Source: an uncultured Caldilineales bacterium (GTDB lineage: Bacteria; Chloroflexota; Anaerolineae; JAAEKA01). Taken from it: a DNA stretch of 64,000 bases. The notes beneath the pieces are model-generated. The model saw only the letters and a list, made by a program, of their open reading frames with translations, did not search any database and was not told the DNA's origin. The stretch lies in NCBI GenBank assembly GCA_937907455.1, contig CALESQ010000120.1:1-64000 (forward strand), given 5' to 3'. Shown here in pieces: positions 1 to 8,351 of the stretch (the first letter of the stretch is position 1; every line of letters begins with the position of its first letter). Made by a program: the position numbers and the translations under genes.

Positions 1-84
1 GTGAGTATCCCTCACAAAAGAAGATATGTCAAATACTTAATTTCCTGTGTACTTACTGCTTTTACTGTTCATCAACTGTGGCAC

Positions 85-124
85 AAAAACGAGGCAGCAA
101 GCCATTAAACGGCTTGCTGCCTCG
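85..124 (-). terminator. Rho-independent terminator of the secreted beta-propeller gene
   Basis: A 14-bp perfect stem (90-103 with 111-124, 7-nt loop) is followed on the minus strand by a T-run (89-85). It lies 32 nt past the stop codon at 156. The rest of 1-155 shows no gene. Confidence 0.85.
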
Positions 125-155
125 TCGTTTGTCGGTGGCGCTTGGCTAGCTACCG

Positions 156-1766
156 TTACGGCAGTGCAGAGTAGTTGCGTCCCACGGCAGGCACGAACGT
201 GCAATAGCAGTCCGGTGTGGGCGTGCCTACCACGTAGGGCACATACATGCTTAGCGTGGAGTTCGCAGTCAGCTTGAAGGTGGTTTGGAACTCGCTGACA
301 CTGTAGCCAGCAGGGGCAGTTTTGCCCTGCAGCGTATACCAGATCTGCGGCTGTAACCCGCTGAAGGTAAAGTAACCATTCGCTCCGCTGATCGCGGTGG
401 CTACCGGCGTCGAGCGCACTTGCAGCTCAACTACTGCGCCTTCTACATAGGACTCACCGGCGTCCGGATAGCTGTTGCTGTTGGCATCACCAAAGGCCCA
501 GCCTTCCAGGTTGGCCGTGCTGGGCGTGGGTGTGAGGGTGGGCGTGGCCGTGGGCGTAGCGGTGGGCGTGGGCGTGTTGGTGGGGGTGCTGGTCGGTGTG
601 CTGGTAGGCGTGGGGGTGGGGGTAGGCTCACCGGTGCCGCGCCAGACCTTGCCGCTCCAGTCAGCAATGATCACTTCGTTGGCGCTTATCACTTCTACGT
701 CCATAAGATCGGCGGTGGTAGGTGCAGGGATTTGCTGCCAGGTAATACCATCTGTGGTGCGCATGAGCAGCCCTTGCCCCGAGCAGGTTTCCAGAATGGG
801 ATCCGGCGCGTTGGTGCAGCCTACAGCATACCCCAGTTGGCTATTCAGCATCTCTACATCCCACAGGCGAGGCCGGACAGCGCCCAGACTGGTTGAGGAT
901 ACCAGGCTCCAGGTGGCGCCGCTGTCCTGTGTGCGGATCAACTGCACTAAACCGCTGCTGGAGGCCCCATCGGTAGAACCGCCTTCCCAGCATGTGCCGT
1001 TGTCGGTGCAGGAAATGCTGTAGTAACGGCCAGTGGGTGTCACCTTGCGCACCCATGATGCGCCGCTGTTGTTGGTGAAGAAGCTGGTGTTCTTGGCTGC
1101 GGTGTAGCACACGCCCGGCGACGGACAGGAAAAATCATACACCACATACTCGCGCGGATCGTTGGCGACCACCGCGCCAAAGTTATAGCCATCGGTGCTG
1201 CGCAGGATGTTGGCGCGCCGGCCATCTTCATCGGCGTAGCCGGTGGTACCGGCAAAAACGGTGGTGCCTGTGCCGCTATAGCCGGCTGACCACAGCCATC
1301 CTGTCCAGATATTGTTGGTGATGGTGCTGATGCCCCAGGTTGCGCCGCCGTCCAGCGTATAGCGGATGCGCGGGCTGCTTGCACCGGCAATCCAACAGCG
1401 ATCGGCATCAATGCAGGTAAGACCGCGCATGAAGCGGTTGGTGTTGGGTACGGCGATATTGCTCCAGGTACGGCCGCCATCGGTAGTTTTTGCAATGGTT
1501 ACCGCGCCGATGCCATCGTTGACGTTCCAGTCAGGCCCGCCAATCGCATAGCCAACGTTGGCTGTGGGAAAATCCATCGTGTACCAGAAAACACCCGGTG
1601 CATTATGCACTTGTGTCCAGGTAAGGGTGCTTTGCTGCATTGGAGCTGCTTCAGACACGCGGCTGAACTTGCCTGATAACAAGAAGCTGCTTGAGGCAAC
1701 CAACGTGACGATCACCAGTAATGGAATGATCACGCGTATCTGACGGTTAAATCGTAATGGGTTCAT
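156..1766 (-). CDS. Secreted Ycf48/sialidase-like beta-propeller protein with Thr/Pro linker and SdrD-B-like domain
   Basis: Predicted extracellular protein of 536 residues. The start at 1766 is chosen because AGGAG lies at 1780-1776 and a basic plus hydrophobic signal sequence follows at once (residues 1-40). Residues about 45-375 hold repeated blades with motifs such as TTDGGRTW, TLDGGATW and TQDSGATW, typical of BNR/Ycf48-like propellers. A low-complexity Thr/Pro linker covers about 378-417. The last 119 residues contain a NLEGWAFGDANSNSYPDAGE stretch, typical of SdrD-B/carboxypeptidase-regulatory beta-sandwich domains. The protein ends near YVPYVV and TFVPAVGRN, reminiscent of the short hydrophobic tails of Chloroflexota secreted proteins. 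It is monocistronic, with its own terminator. The ligand is unknown; a cell-surface or matrix role is inferred. Confidence 0.8.
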   Translation of the reverse strand: MNPLRFNRQIRVIIPLLVIVTLVASSSFLLSGKFSRVSEAAPMQQSTLTWTQVHNAPGVFWYTMDFPTANVGYAIGGPDWNVNDGIGAVTIAKTTDGGRTWSNIAVPNTNRFMRGLTCIDADRCWIAGASSPRIRYTLDGGATWGISTITNNIWTGWLWSAGYSGTGTTVFAGTTGYADEDGRRANILRSTDGYNFGAVVANDPREYVVYDFSCPSPGVCYTAAKNTSFFTNNSGASWVRKVTPTGRYYSISCTDNGTCWEGGSTDGASSSGLVQLIRTQDSGATWSLVSSTSLGAVRPRLWDVEMLNSQLGYAVGCTNAPDPILETCSGQGLLMRTTDGITWQQIPAPTTADLMDVEVISANEVIIADWSGKVWRGTGEPTPTPTPTSTPTSTPTNTPTPTATPTATPTLTPTPSTANLEGWAFGDANSNSYPDAGESYVEGAVVELQVRSTPVATAISGANGYFTFSGLQPQIWYTLQGKTAPAGYSVSEFQTTFKLTANSTLSMYVPYVVGTPTPDCYCTFVPAVGRNYSALP

Positions 1767-1908
1767 GGGGTTAGTCTCCTTCAAACAAAAAAGTTGAACG
1801 CCGCTGCCGCGAAAGCGGCACAGCGAGTTTAACGCAAAAAGATGAGAGGAAGATGAAAAAAGCACGCGACGCCGGTAGCCTTGCCTTACAATTTTGCCAT
1901 AATCCCGC

Positions 1909-3561
1909 TCAAGGGACGCTTTGCATGTCCACAAAGCGGTAAATGTAAGTGTCTCGCCCGGCGTGTGGCAGAACCTGAACAAGCTCGATATGTGGCAGAG
2001 GTGATGGTGTCGTTGGTGTCAGCAACGGTTGCAAAAAGGGCCGCACGGTGTTGATCTCCCATTCGTCTACCACCAGATAGCTGGCACCGTGGCTTTGTGC
2101 GTAGCGTATCACCAGTTCCCATGCTGCGTTGGGAAAGGCTACCATGGCCCGGTCTGCATAGAGCACCGTTTCGGCGTTGCGCGTCATTATACGGGTATCA
2201 GAGGGCGTGTTCTCTGCCAGCCAGCGGGCCGTCTCCAGCCGATAGAAGGGCAGGGTTCTGCTGCTCTCGCGCGCGGTTTGCACTCCGCTCCACATCAACC
2301 AGGCAACGAGCAAGGCCACAGGCAGGCCAGCCACCACACGGCTGAGTCTTGTGGCCCGCTGTGCCCCCGGCCACTGCGCAGCCCAGCGCATAATGTGAGC
2401 CAGTCCGGCCCCGGCTGGCAGCAAAACCACGGCCAGATAGACCAGCAGCAGCCGCTTATCAATAAACGCTACCCACAAGCCAGCCAGGGGAACGAAGGTC
2501 AGCAGCAGCAAAAAATGTGTCTGCCAGCGGCGGCGATCCCAGCGGCGGCTGAACAAACCCACTACTGCCAGGGCGGCCACGGGCAGCCCCACCATCGGGG
2601 CGCTGAACAGCACCTCGACGGTGCTGCGCATGTTATACTTCACCAGCGTTTGAAAACGCTGCGGATTAGCCGCAATCCAATCACCCATGCCCACAGCCAG
2701 CCCTTCACTGGAAAGCCAGATGATTTTTTCGCCGCTGCTGTCCAGTGAGGCCGCAGCCAGATCGTGCAGGGTTTGATCGTGGTTCACCAGCGCCCAGGCA
2801 ATCTCCATGCCGGTGCCCGCCTTGCCGCTCAACGTCCAGTAGCCGGTGATGCGGTGCAGATAGATGACGTAAGGAGACATTACCAACGCCAGGGTCACGC
2901 CCATCAGCACGCTGGCTTGCAGCGTGCGGCCCAGTGTGCGCTGCCGGCGCAGCAAGGCCATCATTCCCAGGTAGAGCAGCATCACCAGGGCAAACATCAG
3001 GCTTTCTGGTCGTGCCAAGTAGCCCAGACCAAAACATGCCCCTGCCAGCGCGGCCCAGCCTGCAGCGCGGTTGTTGCGGGCAATCGCTTCGCCTGTGCGG
3101 TAGGTGGCGTAGACCCCGCTGAGGATCAACAACAGCGCCGGTGATTCGGTGAGGCTGCCGGAGTACAGCGGGCCGACAGCCAGTGCCGGATACAGCGCCC
3201 CCAGCAGGGCAGCCAGCAAACCAGCCGAGCGACCGTAAACAACCCGCCCCAGCGCGTAGAGCGGTAACACGCTTAGCCCGCCCAGCAGCACATGAGCCGG
3301 CAATGCTGCTGCCCATTTCAGCGGCAGATGCAGCATCATTCCTGCCGCAGCCAGCAGCGTAATCAAGGGAGGCTGGTGCATATCGAAGCCGCCTACCAGC
3401 TCGCGATAGCCCTGCCCGGCCAGCAGATTGCGCGCGATCAGCAGATACGAGGCTTCGTCCCAGCGGGCCATGCGCGGCAAAGTGGCAAAGACTGCGCGCA
3501 CACCCACGCTGAGCAGCACGACAGCGAGCAAGAGCCAATCGGGGCGACGATGTTTTAGCAT
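1909..3561 (-). CDS. GT39/ArnT-like polytopic membrane glycosyltransferase (paralog 1)
   Basis: Integral membrane protein of 550 residues with many hydrophobic helices and an N-terminal luminal-type motif ARWDEASY. This matches the DE-containing first loop of dolichyl/polyprenyl-phosphate-sugar:acceptor transferases (PMT/ArnT, GT39). The family transfers a sugar from a polyprenyl-phosphate donor to a protein or lipid on the outer face of the membrane. An HQPPL motif near residue 62 is also typical. Its closest neighbour upstream on the same strand is a second GT39 (3606-5249), and a DPM1-like donor-making GT2 lies nearby. No clear Shine-Dalgarno precedes the ATG. Sugar and acceptor cannot be told from sequence. 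Confidence 0.85.
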   Translation of the reverse strand: MLKHRRPDWLLLAVVLLSVGVRAVFATLPRMARWDEASYLLIARNLLAGQGYRELVGGFDMHQPPLITLLAAAGMMLHLPLKWAAALPAHVLLGGLSVLPLYALGRVVYGRSAGLLAALLGALYPALAVGPLYSGSLTESPALLLILSGVYATYRTGEAIARNNRAAGWAALAGACFGLGYLARPESLMFALVMLLYLGMMALLRRQRTLGRTLQASVLMGVTLALVMSPYVIYLHRITGYWTLSGKAGTGMEIAWALVNHDQTLHDLAAASLDSSGEKIIWLSSEGLAVGMGDWIAANPQRFQTLVKYNMRSTVEVLFSAPMVGLPVAALAVVGLFSRRWDRRRWQTHFLLLLTFVPLAGLWVAFIDKRLLLVYLAVVLLPAGAGLAHIMRWAAQWPGAQRATRLSRVVAGLPVALLVAWLMWSGVQTARESSRTLPFYRLETARWLAENTPSDTRIMTRNAETVLYADRAMVAFPNAAWELVIRYAQSHGASYLVVDEWEINTVRPFLQPLLTPTTPSPLPHIELVQVLPHAGRDTYIYRFVDMQSVP

Positions 3562-3605
3562 AAGCAGATGGAGAGTCGCAGGCTGGTGAATAGAAGTTGC
3601 AATTT

Positions 3606-5249
3606 TTACTGGAATTCGTACAACACAACCGGGTCTTCGCCCGTTTCTACCGTGGTGAGATAACGCAGCTCAGCGGGAGCCAGCGCCGGGATGAGCAGAA
3701 AATCGAGCTGCGGACGCAGGCGGCCTTCCCAGCCGTCCAGCACCAGGTAGCGGGCCTGATGACGGCGCGCATAGCTCAGCAGGGTAGGCCAGTCCTCGGC
3801 AGGGGTGGCAGCCCAGCGTGTGCCGGCATGGAGAGCAATCGCCGGATAGCGACTCATCACCACGTCGCTCGGTCCGGCTCCCCGCGCCTTCAGTTCAGCC
3901 GCGGCTGCCAGATGCCCCGGCTGAAACGAGTGCGTGTCCTGCATGGTGTGCCATAGCTGTGGGCTGAGCGCCAGCAGCAGCAGCGCCAGCAGCACAGCAG
4001 GCAAAACCGTCAGCATGCGCCTCAGCCACAGGGGCAGCGGACGCGTACTCAGCCCGGCCAAACTGCCGCGCAGCCAGCCGCCCAGCAGCCATATACCCAG
4101 GCCCAGCCAGATCATCAACGCGGGCAGCATACCGGCCAGGTAACGTTCCTGCACGAAAAACGGCAGATAAGACAACGGCGCTGCCAGAGAAGCCAGCAGC
4201 GCCAGCTCGCCGCGCAGCCGACGCCCGCGCCAACGGCAGGCAAACAGGCCCAGTGCAGCCAGTGCAGCCAGCGGCCACGGCACAAGTTTGCTGCTCCACA
4301 GCAGTCCGCTGGCGGTTTGATACCCCCGGCGCAGGCGGCGCAGCAGAGTCAGGGGGTCGGCCAGCAGTGTGGAACCAAGACCTTCGGCCTCGCTACTGCG
4401 TGAGAAAAGGTATACTTCGTCGTCTTGCGGGGCTAATCCCCACGTCGCCCGGTCAAAAGCAGCGGCATCATTGTTGGTGAGACCCGCCATGCTATCAAAA
4501 GCCATTCCGGCAGCACCGGTCAGGCTCCATTGCCCCGTGCTGCGTTTGATATACAGCAGATAAGGAGAGGCAACAAGCAGAAAAACCACCAACACCAACC
4601 CTGTATGCGCCAGCACTGGCCGGAGAGGTCGGCGTTGCAGGGGCAACCCAAGCAGCAGCAGGGCGATGGCCGCCGCCAGGAACACCAGCGCTTCGGTACG
4701 GGTCAGGTAGGCCAGTCCCAGAGCAATGCCCAGCCCGGCAAAAGGCTGCCAGCGCAGCGGCCAATCATCCAATGCGCGAAACAAGGCATAGATTGCGGTG
4801 GCGATGCACAGCAGGTACAGCGGCTCGGTCATGGTTCCCCAGGTCAGCACACCTGTAACCAGTGCCGGGTACAGGGCAGCAATCAGCCCTGTGATCCAGC
4901 TTGCTGCCGGTGAGTAGATTGCCCGCGCCAGCGCACTCAACGGCCAGGCCAAGGCCGCACCAGCGACAATGTAGACTAAATTGCTGGCCTGCACCAGATT
5001 GTGCGTCAACTGGTTAAGCGCGCCCGTCAGCACAGCAAACAGCGGCGGGAAGTTGGCCGCGGAATACCCTTGAATGTTAAACCCGTCACCGCTCCATAAA
5101 CTTTGCCCCAGCCATAGATAAAACGGTTCGTCACCCCAGGCGACCCGGGGTAAAGTGGCAGTTGCCGCCAGGCGTACCATACCCCCCACAAGCACCAGAC
5201 ACACTATCACCAGCCATTCGCTCCGATGTCTGGGCTTTTTTTGGCTCAT
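3606..5249 (-). CDS. GT39/ArnT-like polytopic membrane glycosyltransferase (paralog 2)
   Basis: 547-residue membrane protein with the same build as its neighbour at 1909-3561: a short basic N-terminus, a first helix, then VAWGDEPFYLWLG with the catalytic-type Asp-Glu, an NFPPLFAVLTG segment, and about ten further hydrophobic helices. It belongs to the GT39/PMT_2 superfamily of polyprenyl-phosphate-sugar-dependent transferases. Its ATG overlaps the stop of the upstream methyltransferase gene by 4 bp (ATGA), so the two are translationally coupled. The C-terminal part (RYPAIALHAGTRW, RYLVLDGW) is a soluble domain shared with paralog 1. Tandem paralogs suggest different acceptors or donors. Confidence 0.85.
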   Translation of the reverse strand: MSQKKPRHRSEWLVIVCLVLVGGMVRLAATATLPRVAWGDEPFYLWLGQSLWSGDGFNIQGYSAANFPPLFAVLTGALNQLTHNLVQASNLVYIVAGAALAWPLSALARAIYSPAASWITGLIAALYPALVTGVLTWGTMTEPLYLLCIATAIYALFRALDDWPLRWQPFAGLGIALGLAYLTRTEALVFLAAAIALLLLGLPLQRRPLRPVLAHTGLVLVVFLLVASPYLLYIKRSTGQWSLTGAAGMAFDSMAGLTNNDAAAFDRATWGLAPQDDEVYLFSRSSEAEGLGSTLLADPLTLLRRLRRGYQTASGLLWSSKLVPWPLAALAALGLFACRWRGRRLRGELALLASLAAPLSYLPFFVQERYLAGMLPALMIWLGLGIWLLGGWLRGSLAGLSTRPLPLWLRRMLTVLPAVLLALLLLALSPQLWHTMQDTHSFQPGHLAAAAELKARGAGPSDVVMSRYPAIALHAGTRWAATPAEDWPTLLSYARRHQARYLVLDGWEGRLRPQLDFLLIPALAPAELRYLTTVETGEDPVVLYEFQ

Positions 5250-5998
5250 ACAAGCTCCTGGAAGGTATAAACAGCGATTTCCTGTCGCACCATACCGGGA
5301 ATAGCAATAAGATTTTGAAGGGTTACGCCGGGAAGCGTGGCAATGAAATGGGCTTCTTCGCTGCTGATGCCCAACACCAGGCGACCTTGCGGATTGAGCC
5401 GTTGTCGCGCCTCTTCAATTATCTGAGCCAGGAAGTCGGTGCGGCCATTTTCCAGACGTTCACCCACCAGGCGCATCAGCGCACGGCTGATAGCTGGGCT
5501 GCGCCGCAGCAGGCTGGTGAGAATGCGGCTGACTTCGGTTTCATCTGGTCGCATCGGCGGATTAAAGGCAATGATATCGTAGCGCCCGGTGGTTTGCTCA
5601 AACAGGTTGGAAGCATATACGTTGACAGCCAGATGGTTGCGTGCGGCATTGGCGCGTGCCAACTCTACTGCCCGCGGGCTGATGTCTACGGCATCTACCT
5701 GCCAGCCGCGTTGGGCCAGATAGAGACCGATGTAGCCTGTGCCTGTACCCAGATCAAGCGCACGACCGGGGGTGGTGGTGGCGGCAATTTCAGCCAACAG
5801 GCGCGTATCAGTGCGCACCCCGCATACACCAATATGATCGTGAATGTCCAATTCGGGTAACGAGGTTGGCTGTAGCGACCGCGTTTTTTTTGCCGTGTTT
5901 ATGTCGCTGCTCTCTTTTTTCGCCGCAGCAGTGCGGTTAGTTACGGAAGCACCCGTCAAGGTGTCAGGTGTTGTTGAAATCGGTGTCGGGTTCGTCAT
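5246..5998 (-). CDS. PrmC/RsmC-like class I SAM-dependent methyltransferase
   Basis: 250-residue cytosolic methyltransferase. The SAM-binding motif I is DLGTGTGYIGLYLA (residues about 98-111), with the acidic motif II VDAVDISPRAVELA. The catalytic-loop motif is FNPPMRPDE, of the N/D-P-P-Y/F type used for methylating amide or exocyclic nitrogen (PrmC/HemK, TrmN6, RsmC), but with Met instead of the usual aromatic residue. The first 45 residues are low-complexity and may be a tail or a start called too early. The gene overlaps the DUF2304 gene upstream by 35 bp and the GT39 gene downstream by 4 bp. It may modify a small envelope-pathway substrate rather than a release factor; this is undetermined. 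Confidence 0.75.
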   Translation of the reverse strand: MTNPTPISTTPDTLTGASVTNRTAAAKKESSDINTAKKTRSLQPTSLPELDIHDHIGVCGVRTDTRLLAEIAATTTPGRALDLGTGTGYIGLYLAQRGWQVDAVDISPRAVELARANAARNHLAVNVYASNLFEQTTGRYDIIAFNPPMRPDETEVSRILTSLLRRSPAISRALMRLVGERLENGRTDFLAQIIEEARQRLNPQGRLVLGISSEEAHFIATLPGVTLQNLIAIPGMVRQEIAVYTFQELV

Positions 5999-6389
5999 GA
6001 GTGCGTTCTGTTGGTTTTGCAGCAGACGGCTGCCTTGCTGATAGCTTTAGCAGCTCCATCTGTTGCCTGAGAATAGCCAGTTCCTGCGTCAGCAGTTTGA
6101 TGCGCTCTTCGCTGCGTGAAAGCGTCAGCGAAAGCTGGAAGGTGATCAGCAGCAGCCCCACCACAGCCAGCAGCAGCAGCAAGGCCGGTGGATATTCAAA
6201 GCCCATGCTGAAAGCCAGATGATCCAGCAGCGGGATGAAAACCGGTGACAGCGTAAGCACTACACCGGCCAGCAGCCATAAAATAGCATAGCGTTCCTGC
6301 AAAGTGCGACGCCGTACCAGGTTGATCACCACCAGCAGCACGGCAACGCCCAGCAAAAACACCAGAAAGCGCGGCAACGGCGCCATCAT
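5964..6389 (-). CDS. DUF2304 small membrane protein
   Basis: 141 residues. ATG at 6389 is preferred because it forms a 4-bp ATGA overlap with the stop of the GT2 gene upstream; a second ATG follows at 6386. Two or three hydrophobic helices (around residues 5-20, 34-52 and 68-84) surround an RRRTLQERYAILWL motif characteristic of DUF2304. A coiled-coil-like helix (EERIKLLTQELAILRQQMEL) and a polar tail follow. DUF2304 proteins are typically encoded beside DPM1-like GT2 enzymes, exactly as here, and may anchor or modulate them. The function is not biochemically established. Confidence 0.8.
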   Translation of the reverse strand: MMAPLPRFLVFLLGVAVLLVVINLVRRRTLQERYAILWLLAGVVLTLSPVFIPLLDHLAFSMGFEYPPALLLLLAVVGLLLITFQLSLTLSRSEERIKLLTQELAILRQQMELLKLSARQPSAAKPTERTHDEPDTDFNNT

Positions 6390-7120
6390 GATGCACCTCG
6401 CCGCGGAGAAAGATGGGTTTTTTCGCGTAGCAAGACCATGCTGATCGCCAGCCACATCTTCAATACGTAGTAAAACGGCTTCCAACCGCTGTGCATCGAA
6501 ACGCCGCTCAGCCGTTCGCGCATGGTTACGGGGACCTCGGTGACACGAAACCCGGCATAATGCAACAGCAGCAGCGTGTCGGCGTCGGGATAGTCCACGG
6601 GGTAGTTGTCGTAGGCGAAAAAGCGCAACACGTCCTGATTCAGTGCCTGGAACCCGGAGGTGGGATCGGTAACTTCGCGTCCGGTCAGACGTGATACGGT
6701 CCAGGCGAACAGCTTCATGCCCATGCGCTTTACCCACGGCTGATGATAGGCCATACGCCCGCGAAAGCGCGAACCAATGGCTACATCGGTTTCGCCGCGG
6801 GCTACTGTATCGGCCAGCAGGTGGATGCCTGCGGGGTCGTGCTGACCATCCGCATCCATCACCACCGCCAGTTCATAGCCGTGTTCCACTGCGTAACGAA
6901 AGCCGGTTTGCACTGCGCCGCCATAGCCCAGGTTTACCGGCAGGGTTACCACCGCCGCGCCCAGACTGCGCGCCACCTCAGCCGTGGCATCGCGGCTGCC
7001 GTCGTTAATCACTACCACATCGTACCCGGGCGCGGCCGCGCGCGCTTCCGGCAGCACGCGCGGCAGATTTGTGGCTTCGTTATAGGCAGGTAAGATCAAT
7101 AAACGGTGCAAAGATGGCAT
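6386..7120 (-). CDS. GT2 family glycosyltransferase, DPM1/polyprenyl-phosphate-mannose synthase-like
   Basis: About 244 residues from the ATG at 7120; an ATG at 7141 would add seven residues and neither has a clear ribosome site. Hallmarks of GT-A family 2 are all visible: ILPAYNEATNLPRVL at the N-terminus, VVINDGSRDAT, and the metal/nucleotide-binding VMDADGQHDP. GSRF and TSGF follow as in DPM1-like enzymes. Such enzymes load mannose or another sugar from a nucleotide donor onto polyprenyl phosphate at the cytosolic face. The product would be the donor for the two GT39 enzymes downstream. It lacks the extra C-terminal membrane helices of GtrB, consistent with needing the adjacent DUF2304 protein. 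Confidence 0.85.
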   Translation of the reverse strand: MPSLHRLLILPAYNEATNLPRVLPEARAAAPGYDVVVINDGSRDATAEVARSLGAAVVTLPVNLGYGGAVQTGFRYAVEHGYELAVVMDADGQHDPAGIHLLADTVARGETDVAIGSRFRGRMAYHQPWVKRMGMKLFAWTVSRLTGREVTDPTSGFQALNQDVLRFFAYDNYPVDYPDADTLLLLHYAGFRVTEVPVTMRERLSGVSMHSGWKPFYYVLKMWLAISMVLLREKTHLSPRRGAS

Positions 7121-7171
7121 GAAGAAAAAAGATGCGGTCACGCGCGACGGCCTACAGACTCGACCAGCGAT

Positions 7172-7209
7172 CCGCTGCGTAACATCAGTTACGTGTTACT
7201 TCTTACGCC
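7172..7209. repeat. Degenerate heptanucleotide repeat (TTACGTG-type)
   Basis: Three tandem heptads of the form TTACNNN (7189-7209) preceded by a related GTAACAT unit. They lie between the GT2 gene and the end of the deacetylase gene, running into its last codons. This is a member of the dispersed family also seen near 33.7, 35.7, 41.0 and 44.2 kb. Confidence 0.5.
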
Positions 7210-8212
7210 TCTGACCGGCAGTCGCCAGTCGTTCGATCAGCTCGCGCGTGGGCACAATCTCGTATTGTTCGCTCAAGCTGTGCAGCATATGTTCGTAGAG
7301 CGGGCGTTTTTCGCTCCACGCAGTGGTTAGAAAGCGGTACGAGGCCAGCGCCGGATCATCCACCGCGTCTATTACATCGGCGGCATGCAGCAGGTAGTTG
7401 ACCGGTACACCCTTTGCCTGCACCAGCATCATGCCTGCATCAAACAGCGGTTGTCCGGCGGTCAGCACAAAAGTGCTGTGCATTGGCAGACGTAGCAGCG
7501 GCATGGTGGTTACCGGCGCTTCCCAGAAATCAGGTTGGCCCGGTTGATCCGCTGGCCGTGGCCGATGCGGTGCGGCCATATCTGGTTGATAGGGATGCAG
7601 CGGCGCCAGGCCGTGCCGCGCACGGCCGTAGTGCGACCCATCCACCTCGCCATGGGAAAGTAGCCGTTGCAGGCTGCGCAGTGCTGGTGCCCACGGCATG
7701 GGCAAAATCGTCGAGTCGTAGCAGAAGCCCAGCTCGGCCAGCACTGCCAGCAGATCGGGCGCAAAGCTGAAGCCCGGTGCCTTGAAGCCGCTTGGCCGCT
7801 GGCCGCACGCCTCTTCGATCAACACCTGGGTGGTAACGATGTCAGCCCGCTTTTCTGCTGCGCTCAGGCGGGCAAAGCCGGTGCGGTGCCAGGTGCTGTG
7901 GTTGGCGATTTCATGGCCGTGGCGCACCATCTCGCGCAGCCAGTGAGCTTGCACCGGCAGATCGCGTCCACACACGAAAAAGGTAGCGCGAACCGCGAAG
8001 CGGGCAAACAGGTCCAGCAACCGCGCAATCCCCTGTTCGTATACCTGCGCGGGCAGATTGGCCGGTGGAACGCGGTGGATGCTTTCGTAATATACCCACA
8101 GGTCATCCACATCTATTTGGATTGTACCCAGTGGTTTGCTGTGAGAAGAAAACACCTTTTGTCTGACGTGTGCCTGCTCCATGGGTTTGATTATATTCAT
8201 TCTCCCAGTCAT
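7196..8212 (-). CDS. Polysaccharide deacetylase (NodB/CE4-like)
   Basis: 338 residues without a signal peptide. The NodB-type metal triad is visible: an IDVDDLW segment with paired Asp near residue 33 and NHSTWH (H-S/T-x-x-H) near residue 105, followed by KAPGFSFAPDLLAVL, corresponding to the motif-3 arginine/proline loop. ATFFVCG is the usual strand before the first His motif. The family removes N-acetyl groups from sugars or acts on small amide substrates. Several in-frame ATGs occur at 8212, 8200 and 8182; the first is given but the true start is uncertain. It stands at the head of the minus-strand glycan cluster, divergent from lgt. Confidence 0.8.
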   Translation of the reverse strand: MTGRMNIIKPMEQAHVRQKVFSSHSKPLGTIQIDVDDLWVYYESIHRVPPANLPAQVYEQGIARLLDLFARFAVRATFFVCGRDLPVQAHWLREMVRHGHEIANHSTWHRTGFARLSAAEKRADIVTTQVLIEEACGQRPSGFKAPGFSFAPDLLAVLAELGFCYDSTILPMPWAPALRSLQRLLSHGEVDGSHYGRARHGLAPLHPYQPDMAAPHRPRPADQPGQPDFWEAPVTTMPLLRLPMHSTFVLTAGQPLFDAGMMLVQAKGVPVNYLLHAADVIDAVDDPALASYRFLTTAWSEKRPLYEHMLHSLSEQYEIVPTRELIERLATAGQRRKK

Positions 8213-8220
8213 ATACTAAT

Positions 8221-8290
8221 TCCCGTTTCTCAATCCATCAATCTATTCCCCTTTCATTTCCCCTTAATCATTGCCAATTGCCAATTGCCG
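8221..8290. repeat. AT-rich low-complexity tract ending in three TTGCCAA-type heptads
   Basis: C/T/A-rich tract that resolves into three tandem heptads (ATTGCCA, ATTGCCA, ATTGCCG) at 8270-8290. The middle unit supplies the -35 hexamer of the lgt promoter. Confidence 0.6.
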
Positions 8291-8306
8291 AGTGATCATT
8301 TATAAT
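8278..8306 (+). promoter_or_regulatory. Sigma70-type promoter of lgt
   Basis: TTGCCA at 8278-8283, a 17-bp spacer, then a perfect TATAAT at 8301-8306. It lies 46 bp ahead of the lgt ATG. Confidence 0.75.
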
Positions 8307-8351
8307 ACTCCAGCGACTTTGTGCGCAATCTGTTCTTGTCTGGAGCTTTGT

